Assembly: GCA_019828595.1 (NCBI GenBank) | Contig: JAHQRK010000005.1 | Location: 2,666,001 to 2,730,000, forward strand | Reading direction: 5' to 3' | DNA: 64,000 nt | Origin: Aphanomyces cochlioides | Taxonomy: Eukaryota > Oomycota > Saprolegniomycetes > Saprolegniales > Verrucalvaceae | Part shown: positions 52,448-63,534 of the stretch, in pieces | Layout: each line of letters opens with the position of its first letter | Numbering within the stretch: the stretch's first letter is position 1 | The notes under the pieces: generated by a model | The model's input: only the letters and a program-made list of their open reading frames with translations | Told to the model about the DNA's origin: nothing | The model's database searches: none | Translations under genes and position numbers: made by a program

Positions 52448-53434
52448 CTTCAGAGGTCGAGTCTGGATTGACGACAAGCGGTAATCAATCGAAGCTCCCA
52501 CAATGTGTTTCACAATTGCCTCTTTGACAGCCGCAAAAGATGGTAGTGTGCACTAATTCACGGGTTCCAAGCCACTCACTGTCAGTGACATTGACTCGGA
52601 GTGGATAGGCGATAATATTCTTCGGTAGTGTCCGAAACAGGTCATATCCGGGTTAGGTCACACTTTTGGGTCACACTACAAAATTGAACATATCTCCATC
52701 ACCAGGAAGAGTTAAAGCGCCAAACTTTGTCATTCTCTAGCAGGCCTCATCAGGGTGGCGGCACGGCCTTATGGCCTACCTGCCGCCTTACCCGATGAGA
52801 GAAAATATAAAGAAACCCCTTTTTAGTCCACGTTGGGGGCTCTTTGAGCCACTGTGCAGTCCTGCAGCCTCAGTGCACCAGAACATTCTCTCTATTGGCC
52901 TGAGTAGTTTAATCGAAATTATCACCCAAATGAAGATTGTAGTCGCGTGGATAACGAACGAGAACTGGCTGGTGGAGTGAACACACCATCACGATGGAAT
53001 ATCAGTCTATTTCAACCAATGAAACGCTAGAATGTAGAAGTGAAGCATCTTCCAATTTATCGTTGACTTGCACTTAACATATGATAATTTGATGACATTT
53101 TCGTAGGTGCAGAAGTAACGTTACAACAAATACGGTAGACAACCGTAGATAAGTGCATTGCATAGTCGCACTCTGTTGCCCATGCGCTAGGGTCGTCATG
53201 ACTGTGCTCGATCCTTCGTTAGTGGGATATAAATTCTAATATGACTCAACGCTCTAGCTGACAAATTTAACGCCCTGGACAGTATCGACGAAGACTTCGA
53301 CATGTATAAATGATCGGGCACCAAGTCATGCGAAGCATACCTCGAACAGCGATTCGAATGAATATCCTCTAGATGGCACTACTTTTGCTTATGCTCGCTC
53401 GGCTCTCTCTTTCAGTCTGGATCGGCGAGTGAAT
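52448..53434. other. Gene-free spacer with a long imperfect palindrome
   Basis: No coding frame supported. 52746-52799 is an interrupted palindrome: CTCATC, GGGT, GGCGGCA, GGCC - ttat - GGCC, TGCCGCC, ACCC, GATGAG. Confidence 0.45.
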
Positions 53435-53516
53435 ATATCGTGAGAGGACCTCAGTTATCGTCTGGTTAAATAGAAGGATTCGTCGAGCTCAGGCAAGGAA
53501 GCGCTGACTGGTTAGT

Positions 53517-53663
53517 CTATTCTCTACTCATAGTAGGCGTCAGCGAGGCAACATCATACGTTGGCTCGGGCGTTGGGTCGACTTGAGTATCGTTCGGGCT
53601 GGAAATCGCATTCGCGGAAACCATGGCCATGAGGCTGACAGCAAGGATGGTAAGGATGTTCAT
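53517..53663 (-). CDS. Small secreted peptide, left copy
   Basis: 48 residues: signal peptide MNILTILAVSLMAMVSANA, then a mature acidic peptide of about 29 residues (ISSPNDTQVDPTPEPTYDVA and on), Pro/Thr/Asp-rich with no Cys. The longer open frame upstream (to 53852) also codes in the partner copy only in part, so the ATG at 53663, which directly begins a signal peptide, is preferred. Function unknown; size and secretion fit an apoplastic or cell-wall peptide, which is inference. Confidence 0.6.
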   Translation of the reverse strand: MNILTILAVSLMAMVSANAISSPNDTQVDPTPEPTYDVASLTPTMSRE

Positions 53664-54123
53664 GGCGGTTGATGGGATATTGGAAAGTGAGCCAACATGG
53701 TTCTCATAATTCATCAACGCGTCAATTCGATCCAACACTTGCTGCACGCACGTCCGTTCGTGTCGTCTTGTTTTTGTCTTGACGTGAACGCTTTGCCACA
53801 AACATCTTTCGGACGTTAAAATTCGTTTCGACGGCACGAACCAACGAGACAAGATAACTCGACATCCACATGTGCCCGTAACGTGAGATTGTAAGTGTGA
53901 CTCTTTTCAGTTGTGCTGTGCTCGCTTGATGCTCGTTCGGCTAAACTTCTATCGATTATGTTTCTACGATCGTCCTGCGTTTCTCATCGAGTCCTGAATC
54001 GTAACTTTCACAAAAGAGACAAGCCATGTGTAGACGTGCATGCAACAAGTGTTGGATCGAATTGACGCGTTGATCAATCATGAGAACCATATTGGCTCAC
54101 TTTCCAATATCCCATCAACCGCC

Positions 54124-54270
54124 ATGAACATCCTTACCATCCTTGCTGTCAGCCTCATGGCCATGGCTTCCGTGAATGCCATTTCTAGCTCGAACGATAC
54201 TCAAGTCGACCCAACGCCCGAGCCAACGTATGATGTTGCCTCGTTGACGCCAACTATGATTCGAGAATAG
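54124..54270 (+). CDS. Small secreted peptide, right copy
   Basis: 48 residues starting MNILTILAVSLMAMASVNA, differing from the left copy at about five positions (two within the signal peptide, Pro to Ser early in the mature part, Ser to Ile near the end). Same length and stop position (ends ...RE). Conservation of frame and signal peptide in both arms argues that the frame is, or recently was, coding. Confidence 0.6.
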   Translation: MNILTILAVSLMAMASVNAISSSNDTQVDPTPEPTYDVASLTPTMIRE

Positions 54271-54351
54271 ACTGGACTGCGAGTGCTTCATGCCTGAACT
54301 AGACGAATCCTTCTATTTAACCAGACGATCACTGAGGTCATCTCACGATAT

Positions 54352-54848
54352 CTTGTCTATTTTTTCTCCTTGCCATCATTTGGCACTCAAACACCGATCC
54401 AAACTGATAGAGAGAGCCGAGTTGTGCTAACACTAGGTCGACAGACTCATTACTGGTTTCATTCTTGCTTTTTATGCGATGCCAACAAAACGACAGACAT
54501 ACAAATCGCTGTTCGTGCCCGTATGTTCGTATCAAGGGAGGTTCAACATGATGTCGACGACAACAGTGCATTCGTTGTGGATGCTTTTCCATAGGCACGT
54601 CCACCCGAAGGACAATCATTCGATGGGACGTCCGTGCGAATCTCGTTATGTCAAGTCACAAATATTGTACCCTGCTCGATCGTGAAGAAATTCACGCTTG
54701 AGTTTGTCACAGGTCAACACTTTGATCCGTTCGTGGCAGTGTTGTCGATGTGAAGATACAAAGAGATATCCACAGCGTCAGGCGAGTATGCGGTATATTT
54801 GATCACTTCATTGATCTAATGAGTGAGTCGGTGTTCTATGTGTGGGAT
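54352..54848. other. Spacer, no gene seen
   Basis: About 500 bp between the inverted duplication and the copia-1 leader. Short frames on both strands without domains. Confidence 0.45.
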
Positions 54849-55242
54849 GTGTTAGCTATAGGTAAGCCCTAGGGCTCTTAGGGATAACGACACTCAATAG
54901 GGAAGGTTATCCATGTTAGGAAACATAGATGATCGTGTAAAGAGCCCATAGCCCGGCTGAGGATCGTCTAGCACGACCCTCAGCCCAATTCAATTGGCAA
55001 ACGGCACACATCATAGAGATGATGCGTGTCGTTAGTCAGCTTTAACTTGCTCTATGCATGGTTGTGAGGAGGCAACCGTAAAGACGGTTGCCACCACCAA
55101 TTGGCTATGATATTATGTGGGTCGCATAAGTTTACTTTCTAATCTACCCCGGTTGAGCCACCTTACTTGTGTGTTCTGCTGCTTCCCCGCTGCTGTTGAT
55201 TAATATTTCAAGTGCCCCCTGTCCCCTCCCCGCCACGACCCC

Positions 55243-56745
55243 ATGACCGACTCCTCCGCGTCCGACAAAGGTCTCAGCGACCTGAAATTCCACGGCAAGA
55301 AGGCGACGTTCACGTCATGGAAGGCCCGCTTCATCGCCCACCTCAACGCGCTTTCAACTACCCACGACTACGAGCGATCCGAGAAGGGGCAACGGCCCTA
55401 TCTTTTGGCGCACTATGATTGGCTGAAATTTCAGCCAATCATCACAGCGGACGTTGAGGCCTTGGAGGCCGAAAGACTCTAGCGTTATTACTACCTACGC
55501 ATGCAAGAGTCTGCCATTCGTGGCTTATTGGGCAAAGTGTTGCCAAATGAACTTTTAGTTCGGCTCCAAGGGACGATCAACAACCCTGATCTCCCTATCC
55601 ACGAGGTGTGGAAGATGCTGGAGCGTGAATACGGGCAATCGTCCTTGGACGTGAGTACTAGGTTGTACTTAAGAGTTTTTAACTCTGCCTAAGAAACCTT
55701 TTAAGAGTGTTAGCGACCTCTTAAAGAGAATGCGCTCTTTGCAAAACCAGCTCAACGAGCTGTATATGAAGAGTGTTGGAGAACCTTTGATAACTGATTA
55801 TCAAGTCTCACAGGCACTTGTTGCCGCACTTCCTTCGGAGTTTTTTGGGTCAAATGTGAGCCAAACTAAGGAAGGTTTTAAAGTCTCAGTCATTGAGACT
55901 GTAGTTAAGCAAGTGTTTAACACTAGGTCTAGTGAGGCTATAGCTGACATGACAGCTTCAAAGAATGGCAGTAAGCGCGAAATCTCTGTGAACCAAGCTA
56001 AGGTGAACAAGACCAATAAGAAAGCTAAAAAGTATACTGAGTGTTTTTACTGCCACGGAACCTCTAATATAGGTGGCAAAGGTCACTTTAAGGAGGCCTG
56101 CCCTCTTCGCATCAGCGATGAGAAGGCAGGTATCGAGCGCGACAACATCAATGACAAGCGCGCCAAGAAGTGCATTGTCGGTGCAAACACTACACAGGCA
56201 AACAAAGTATCCGGAAATGAAGCCTTATCCGGAAATTCCAACTTATCCGGAAATTCAATTTTAAACCAATCAGACATGAATGGGATGATACATTCCGGTA
56301 GCCCTGATAGCTCGATTTATGACCAATCAGATGATGATATGGGAATAAATTTTAGCCAATCAGAGGGCGACTTTTCTAAGATGCATAATGATGCCGAAAA
56401 TGATAAAAATGGGCCGGATCAGTGGTCGGCGATAACTTCCCTCACTAAAAGTGTCGCAAAACATACCCTAAGCATTGAAGAAGAGGTAATGCGTCATGCA
56501 CCGTATTTGTTTAAGAGATCTAAGTGTGTTGATCCTAGTGATTGGGTTCTCGACTCTGGATGCGGTATGCACATGACATACGTGACCTCCTTCTTTAGAG
56601 CTTCTAAGCAGTGTAATGAATACGAGTTTACGTTTGGAGATGGCTCCACGCTATGCAGCACTCGTGTTGGAACGATAAGACTCTATATTATGTCAATTGA
56701 TAAAGAGTTAAGAGGTTTTCGTTCGAGAATGTATGTTTTGTGCCG
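55243..56745 (+). pseudogene. copia-1 gag and protease region, interrupted
   Basis: Starts at ATG 55243 (MTDSSASDKGLSDLKFHGKK). In-frame TAG at 55480-55482 and a frameshift near 55685 break gag. A CCHC-like knuckle (CFYCHGTSNIGGKGHFKEAC) lies near 56045-56105. The protease core WVLDSGCGMHMT keeps its DSG triad (about 56545). Between them is a Ser/Asn-rich linker encoded by three TCCGGAAAT and three CCAATCAG-like units. Another frameshift lies near 56725. Confidence 0.75.
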
Positions 56746-58107
56746 GGTTCAAGTGCCAATATTCTTAGTGTGAATGCCCCAAAAAGGGCTGGGTTTCAGA
56801 TTATAGACAGTCTGAATGGACCGTATAAATTTGTGTTTGTTAAAGGGCAACTTCAATTTGTCGCAATTGCAATAAGTGGGACATACTACGTCCGACATTA
56901 CAACCTACGACAGAGACAGGTCGCATGTCAGCATGCGAAGGCTAAGCCTAGCAGAGTTAAAAATTTTGATTCTATTACTAGTGCTTCGGCTATGTTACAG
57001 GAATGGCATGTCAGTATGGGTCATGCGAATAAGGAGACTGTAATGCGTGTACTAAGTCGAGGCGACCTTCCTAGTATACCTCTCGTTCCTATGGAACTCC
57101 TAAAACGGGTGCAGTTTTTCTGTAAAGTATGTGCTGAAATGAAAATGCGTCGCATGTCGTACCGTAATAGAATTGGGTCCAGAAAACCTGGTACTGTCCA
57201 CACGGACACCAATGGACCAATGAAAACAAAGGAAATTTTCGGTGGAAAATACGGTATGAAGTACTATGTCAATGTGGTGGACGATGTCTCATCCTGGCGT
57301 TGGTGTTTCATATTAAAGAAAAAGAACCAAGTGTTTGATTCAATTAAACACCTTGTATTAAAACTTGATCGCAGTGGCGATCTTACAGTACGCGTCATCA
57401 GAAGTGATGGTGGTTCCGAGTTCGTTAACCAGGAGTTAGAAGAGTTCTGTAAGTCAAAAGGATTAAAATTTCAGTAATCTATCCCATTCTCTCCTGAGGA
57501 AAATGGTTCTGCAGAAAGGGACCATCAGACTAAGCTAGCTATGGTGCGTTGTGCACTTAAAAATGCTAAAATGCCAGCAATATGGTGGCCAGAGGCACTG
57601 GTCTACTTCAACTATGTTCAGAACCGAACACCTATGAAACGTCTGGGGTTTAAAACGCCCTATGAAATTTTGTACAGTAGCAAGCCCGACTTAAGTCACC
57701 TCCATATATGGGGGTGTATTTGCTTTGCCTACGTTCCTAAAGAGCAACGGTCAGATAAGAAGCTATCGGCACGAGCTGTAAAGTGCCGTTTCCTAGGAGT
57801 GTTGGAGGACTACAAAGGGTATCGACTCCTGGACATTGAAAATAATCGTTTCTTTATTGCAAGAGACGTTCTATTTGATCCAATCTATGGAACACGTGCT
57901 ATAAAGAACGCGTTCGAAACAAACGAGATTCGGTTGAACAAAACTGATATTGTTAATAACGTATTTCATGACGTCGAATCTCCTCCTGGTGACTACGACA
58001 GTGAGGAAATTTCGAATTTAAACGTGGCTGAACGAGCCAATAAACGTCGTCGAATTCGTCCCTTGACGGCTCTTTCGAGTCGCGCCTATCTCTCAAGAAG
58101 ATCGTGA
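56740..58107 (+). pseudogene. copia-1 integrase region, interrupted
   Basis: GAG-pre-integrase (EWHVSMGHANKETVMRVLSR; CKVCAEMKMRRMSYRN) followed by the rve core: HTDTNGPMKT, VNVVDDVSSWRW, RSDGGSEFVN and PEENGSAERDHQT, i.e. D, D and E all present. An in-frame TAA at 57475-57477 separates the last from the first two. Downstream is a copia-type C-terminal part (NRTPMKRLGFKTPYEILYSS, WGCICFAYVP, FLGVLEDYKGYRLLDIENNR). It ends before any RT. Confidence 0.75.
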
Positions 58108-58139
58108 GCCCCATCAAGAACAATCCAACGAACCGAAAT

Positions 58140-61100
58140 CGCTCCACAACCAAGCATGTCGATTTCTCTTGAATCGCTGGTTGCTATGCTCGAATCGCAG
58201 CGCAACGACATCAAGCAACTACAACTCTCAGCTGACAAGTCAAGAGCCTTACCCGCACGGTCTACTGAATCGGAGGCCAAGGACTTGCTCCGAAAAGTGA
58301 AGTTCAACGGCAATCACTTTCGGCCTTCAAGATAAAGTTCCAGAATATCTGCCAACTACGCCATATTTGGGATATCATCACTGGAGCCGAGTTACTTCAT
58401 GACAATGACTGCCCTGATGAAGAAATGTATGAATATCAAGACAAAGTCAACTTGGCAAATTCTTACCTTCAAATTTCTCTCTCAAATGACGTTTTTGACA
58501 TGATTCGTGAAGACAACACGCCGTCAGAAATGTGGAAAACCTTGATTGCAAACTTTGAGACAAAGGTATGGTCCAACACAATTATCGTACTACGTCGTCT
58601 TTGCAATCTCCGCTATGAGCCCAAGATGGATATGCTCAAGCATATTGGAAAAGTTCGTGCGACGATCAGAGAACTGAACGACATGGGCAAGGCCATCAGC
58701 GAACAAGAGACGGTAGAGTGGATCCTGATATCGCTTCCGGACTCTGGTCCAGACAACTACACGTCATTTATAAATCACTTGAAGCCTACACAACAACATG
58801 AAATCAAGCTAAAAACGCTGATCAGTGCACTGTTGAATGAAGAGGAAAAGAGAAATGAAAGACAACGCACCCGCCGTTCAGATCGTCCACGTGATTTGGA
58901 TATCAAGCGCAAGCGGCAAATCGACGACAACACACTTGCGAGTGAAGTGAATGCGCTACAGTCAAAGGTCAGAGACTTCTCTGAGAGATCAAAGCCCAAC
59001 GAGGAGGGGAAGTGGTGCTTCATATGCCGCCGCCGGACCAACCATGTTGCGCAAGATCATCCGGACTTCGATCCAAATTACGCAAAGCCAAGCACGAGAC
59101 AAGTTACCAAACAGCCGTTGAAGTCCAAAGCACAAAAGAAGGCGCGTGATGACGAGTCGTCTGACTCCGACGATGGTCCATCCTACAACATTAACGCAAT
59201 CTCAAACAAAAGCTCGGACTCACCACTCGACGACGATGACAAAGACCAGCACTGGACGCTCGACAATTATGCTACTAGACACGTGACTGGAGTGAAGGAG
59301 TTCATCTCTACCTGGCATGGTCCTGGTCGACTAATTCTGCCAAATAAGACAGAGATCCATGGTCAAGTTGGTGTAGCCAAGATCAAGCTCCACGTCAATG
59401 ACTTGTCGACAACAATCGTTTTAAACAATGTGACGTATAACCCCTCCTTGTACAAGAACCTCATCTCGCATTGCCGACTCTTGGAAAGCAACTACCATCT
59501 TGTACGTCAAGACAACGTTGAAAGAATCTACAAGAAAATCCACACGGATCATGAGCTGCATTTCGAGATGACCAACAACCTCTATGTCCTCAAAAATGTG
59601 ATGAAGCATCATCTGTTCCTCCTTCTCAAACTTTCGGCCAGAGCACAACAATCCATGCAATCAACTCGAACAAACCTAATGACGACAAGTCAATTGCATG
59701 GCATAACAAATTGAACCATACCGACATGAACCAAGTTGCCAAAATCATCAAACCGATCATGGATCCCAAAAACGATCTCGCAACCACGACAAAAGTGTGC
59801 CCCGGCTGTGCGCAAGGTCAAACCAAGAGAGTCTCATTCCGCAACACCCACCACTACGTTGCGCCAACACCGCTCCAAAGTCTGAACGCAGATCTATGTG
59901 GACCGATCAGGCCTGCAACAATCCACAATGAAGCTTACACAAGTATGTTCATTGACCAAGCCTCGCGCTTCATCTTCGGCAAGCTTCTCAAAACAAAAGA
60001 CGATACCATTCTCCACCTTGAGGAGCTAACATCAACAGTTGACGGTGAACTCCAAGGCTCTCGAATCAGCACCTTGTATTCTGATGGCGGGGGAGAGTAC
60101 ATAAGCGCAGCGTTAAAGCAGCTTGCCTATCAAGAGGCATCAAACAAAAATTCACAAATACTGACACACCAGAGGAGAACCATCTGGCCGAGAAAGGAAA
60201 CGAAATGGTTTTCAACAAAATTCGAGTGTACATGACACTGAGCGGACATCCGTCGCTTCTATGGGGATACTGCTTTGAGTACGTCATTCATGTGTACAAC
60301 AACACACCTCAAGAATTGCTGAACCACAGAACGCCATACGAAGTCTTGTACAAGAAACCATCCAGACTCTACATGCTGAAGACGTTCGGTTGCCTTGCGT
60401 TCAAATTCGTACCAAAATCACATCGACCATCAAAATTGTCGAATCCCGCAATTCCCTGTGTTTTCCTTGGATACGCTACAAGTCAACTTGGTTATAAGCT
60501 GTGGAATCCTCGAGACCGTACCGTCACGATCTCCCGATCTGTCAAGTTTGACGAATCAAAAATCCGAAATGCTGACATGTTCGCAAACGAGCTTTTCAAC
60601 TCTGGTCGATTGTCGATTCCTAATTTCGAAGGGATAAGCGGGGTTGAGTCATTGGAGCAGTTGACCTCGCAGCGCTTCAGAAATGACACCGATATTTCGC
60701 ACGATATCTCTGACGAGGCTCAAGTCCACCACGAGCGATCACCCTCCATGGACACACCTGAGCCACGCCCTAAACGTCGATCGCGGCCACCCAAGAGGTT
60801 TGAAGTGAACCAAATATCCAATGCTACAGGCAATGATTCAGTTCCATCATCCAAGATCGAAGAACCACTCACAATGGCAGACGTCGCTCGAAGTCCACAC
60901 GCAAGCGAGTGGTATGCGGCAATGCAAAGTGATTATAAATCCATGATGCCCAACCGCGTTTGGGTATTGACGAGCCTACCAAATGGGCGCAAAGCCCTCA
61001 AGTCAAAATGGATTTGGGAAGTAAAATACCTACCGTCTGGCGAAGTTGAGCGCTTCAAAGCTCGCTTGGTCATCAAAGGATTCCTCCAAATCGCAGGTGT

Positions 61101-62498
61101 GGACTTCACTGACACCTTTGCCCCTGTTTTGCGTCTTGAGTCTCTTCAAGTTTTCTGCTCCATGATCGCACTCTTTGACCTAAATACAGTTCAGATCGAC
61201 ATCAAGACAGCGTCTTACATGGCGATCTCGACGAAGAAATCTACATGGCGCAACCAGAAGGCTTCGTGGATCCCGATCGGCCAAACGATGTCTGTCTTCT
61301 CAAGAAGTCGCTGTATGGACTCAAGCAAGCGCCGCGGCAGTGGCACAAAAAGCCCCATGAATTCTTGAGATCCATCAACTTCAAGCGATGCTTCAAGGAC
61401 CAATGTGTCTACGTCAAGTCAAACAGTCAAATTGGCACAACCACATACCTTGCTGTTTACGTTGACGACATTGTCATCGCGGGAAGAGACAAGACGGAAT
61501 TGACTTCTACCACAGACTTGATCAAAACTTCCTTTGAAGTCACCGACAAGGGTGAGCTACAATACATACTTGGCATCCATGTTACCAGAGACCGCTCGCT
61601 GAAAACGCTTCGCATCCACCAAGAAAAGTTTGTCATCGAGCTTCTTGATCCCTTTCACATGGCTCATTGTCATCCTGTTCGAACACCTCAAGCAAGTGGA
61701 GCAGAAACGACTACTGACCTCGCTGCCGACATGCGGAACGTCCCTTACCAAAACCTTGTTGGTGCGCTGCAGTACTTGGTGTCGGCCACGCGCCCAGACA
61801 TTGCCAACGCCGTTCGCTTTTTAGCGTCGCACAACCATGATTACACCCAAACGCATTGGCGCATGGCAAAGCGTGTCCTACAATACTTGAAAGGCAGCGC
61901 ATCGCTCGGTCTCACCTATGACGGCAACAAGAACAGCCATCCTCATGCCTTCTCCGATGCTGACTTCGCCAACGATCTACAAGACAGCAAGTCAATATCG
62001 GGTACGGTCATCACTCTTGCCGGCGCCGCAGTCATATTCTCCTCGCGGAAGCAGAGTCTTGTCGGCCACAGCACCACTGAAGTCGAGTTTATCGCAGCCG
62101 CGGAAGCAGCAAAGTCAATCGTTTGGTTACGCGAACTGCTGGAAGAAATGAGTTTCGCTGTCAATTCTCCAACTTACCTACACGTTGACAACCAGAGCAC
62201 GATCCAAGTCGTTCACAGAAGCTCTTCGCACGATAGGACGAAGCACATTCGCTTGCGCTTCCACTTCATCAAGGATCTTGTTGAAGAAGGCATCATCAAA
62301 CTACGATACATCAATACAAAAGAACAAGTGGCCGACATACTCACGAAGGGTATCGTCTTGGCACAGTTCGAGAAACTGCGATCCATGCTGGGCATGACGT
62401 GATTCCCAGTGAACCTACAAAATCATTAAAACCACAGAGTAAACGATCAATATACCTCAAACGATGAGAGTGACTCGACGTTGACGACGAAGGGGGAG
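58140..62498 (+). mobile_element. Ty1/copia retrotransposon 2, decayed, 5' LTR not found
   Basis: Contains all pol domains in copia order (PR-IN-RT-RH). A polypurine tract (AAGGGGGAG, about 62490-62498) follows 90 nt after the stop, so a 3' LTR would start at about 62499 (TGGATCGTGGGATGAG...). No copy of that sequence was seen before the gag, where copia-1 sequence abuts directly. Confidence 0.7.
58156..62402 (+). pseudogene. copia-2 gag-pol region with frameshifts
   Basis: Second copia element of a different lineage. Gag from ATG 58156, frameshift near 58320, UBN2-like part (LCNLRYEPKMDMLKHIGKVR). The protease site reads WTLDNYATRHVT where copia proteases have DSG, so it is probably inactive. 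Integrase begins after a frame change near 59690 (ADLCGPIRPA, TLYSDGGGEYIS), with another shift near 60180 before PEENHLAEK. RT_VT2 region: WIWEVKYLPSGEVERFKARL, frame change near 61215, then YMAQPEGFVDPDRPNDVCLL and the YVDD box (AVYVDDIVIAG). RNase H: FSDADFANDLQDSKSISGTV, LHVDNQSTIQVV. Stop at 62400-62402. Confidence 0.85.
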
Positions 62499-62704
62499 TG
62501 GATCGTGGGATGAGCTTATATCGAGTCGATCGTATAAGAAACTCCATCGAAAAGCACACTTCATCGCAATCGTCGTCAACCGACAAACAAGCTGCAGCAA
62601 CACTCAAATACGAATATACTGGTCTCCGTAATTGATGGAAATCAATCAACCCGAAATCATCACGACTGTGTTGGATGCAAAGAAACTCATAACCAAACTC
62701 GAAC
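62499..62704. other. Possible copia-2 3' LTR start or unrelated spacer
   Basis: Non-coding sequence after the polypurine tract. An LTR cannot be proven without a second copy. It meets the tandem repeat at about 62705. Confidence 0.3.
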
Positions 62705-63534
62705 ACGAAATATGATCGTGTTAGTTTGAATGAAAACACTTTCACAACTTGATCCCACGACCGTCCCACAAATTCCGACTATAAATAATTCTCCAATTAT
62801 TGAGGGATGGATGTCCTCTTTTCAATATATAGAGAGGGATGAAAGTCCCTCAAATTTTGATTTGAGGATTAAACCAATACAAACTTGAAGTAGTACCAAT
62901 ACGATCCGAGATTATCAAAAAACGAGGGATTTTTATCCCTCAAGAAAGTGTAAACTTTCATGCTTAAGATTTGACTGCCGTTCGTTGCACAATGCTTTAA
63001 AGTAGATGGCTGTGCGTCGAGGGTCATTCGACTAACTTCGTCAATAGATGGTTCCAGACAAAACAAACCTCATCCTTTCGAGTTTGACGTTATATAGCAC
63101 ATGATTAATCGACTTTTTTCAACGTCGCACGAGTGGGTATTTGTTTCCTGTCTTCGTCGCCCAGGCGCCAATGTTGCCGAGCATGGAATAATCCTCACAT
63201 TGGCAGTTAGTTTTCCTGTGGCATTAGATGTAGCATGACTCCTCAATATAAGATTTACAAGCACCTGCCTCATAGGCTCAACAGGAGTGGATGCAACCAC
63301 AGTTTTCTCGGCTGCCAACATGCAAGCTGTGATTGCATCGTCTTCTGTGGAGCTCTGAATCCAGTTTTGAGCTAGTAAGTTGACATTGTTTGGTTATAGC
63401 AATAAGATAAGCTTGATCGATGGCCTTGTGTTTATTGTTCTTGACCTGTCAGGGACGGTGCTTCCTCTCAATTTATCATCAGCATGGCGAGCCAGGCTAG
63501 TTTATTGACCTTTGTGTTCCCGACATTGAAGAAA
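62705..63534. repeat. 830-bp repeat unit, first copy
   Basis: The first 466 bases (62705-63170) recur at 63535-64000 with a constant 830-bp offset and no difference noticed. The unit is non-coding, contains TATA-like CTATAAATAATT and AATATATAGAGA, and has three related GAGGGA...TCCCTC hairpins (about 62800-62816, 62834-62852, 62924-62943). A 65-codon minus-strand frame (63066-62869) has no domain. Confidence 0.85.

Larger units (their letters stand above)
53435..54351. repeat. Inverted duplication, arms about 320 bp, spacer 278 bp
   Basis: Left arm 53435-53754 and right arm 54033-54351 are reverse complements at roughly 90 percent by eye; spacer 53755-54032. Each arm contains a full copy of a short secreted-peptide gene, reading outward. 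Confidence 0.8.
54849..58107 (+). mobile_element. Ty1/copia retrotransposon 1, 3'-truncated
   Basis: Leader or 5' LTR candidate from about 54849 (TGTTAGC...) to about 55242 with strong stem-loops (54955-54985; 55071-55092). Then gag, aspartic protease and integrase in copia order. Reverse transcriptase and RNase H are missing: sequence changes at about 58107-58150 to a different copia element. No 3' LTR or clear tRNA primer site was found, so LTR limits are uncertain. Confidence 0.7.

Noticed and set aside
62800..62943. Repeated GAGGGA hairpins considered as a CRISPR array
   Set aside because: Only three unequal stem-loops with irregular spacing, no spacer/repeat periodicity, eukaryotic genome.
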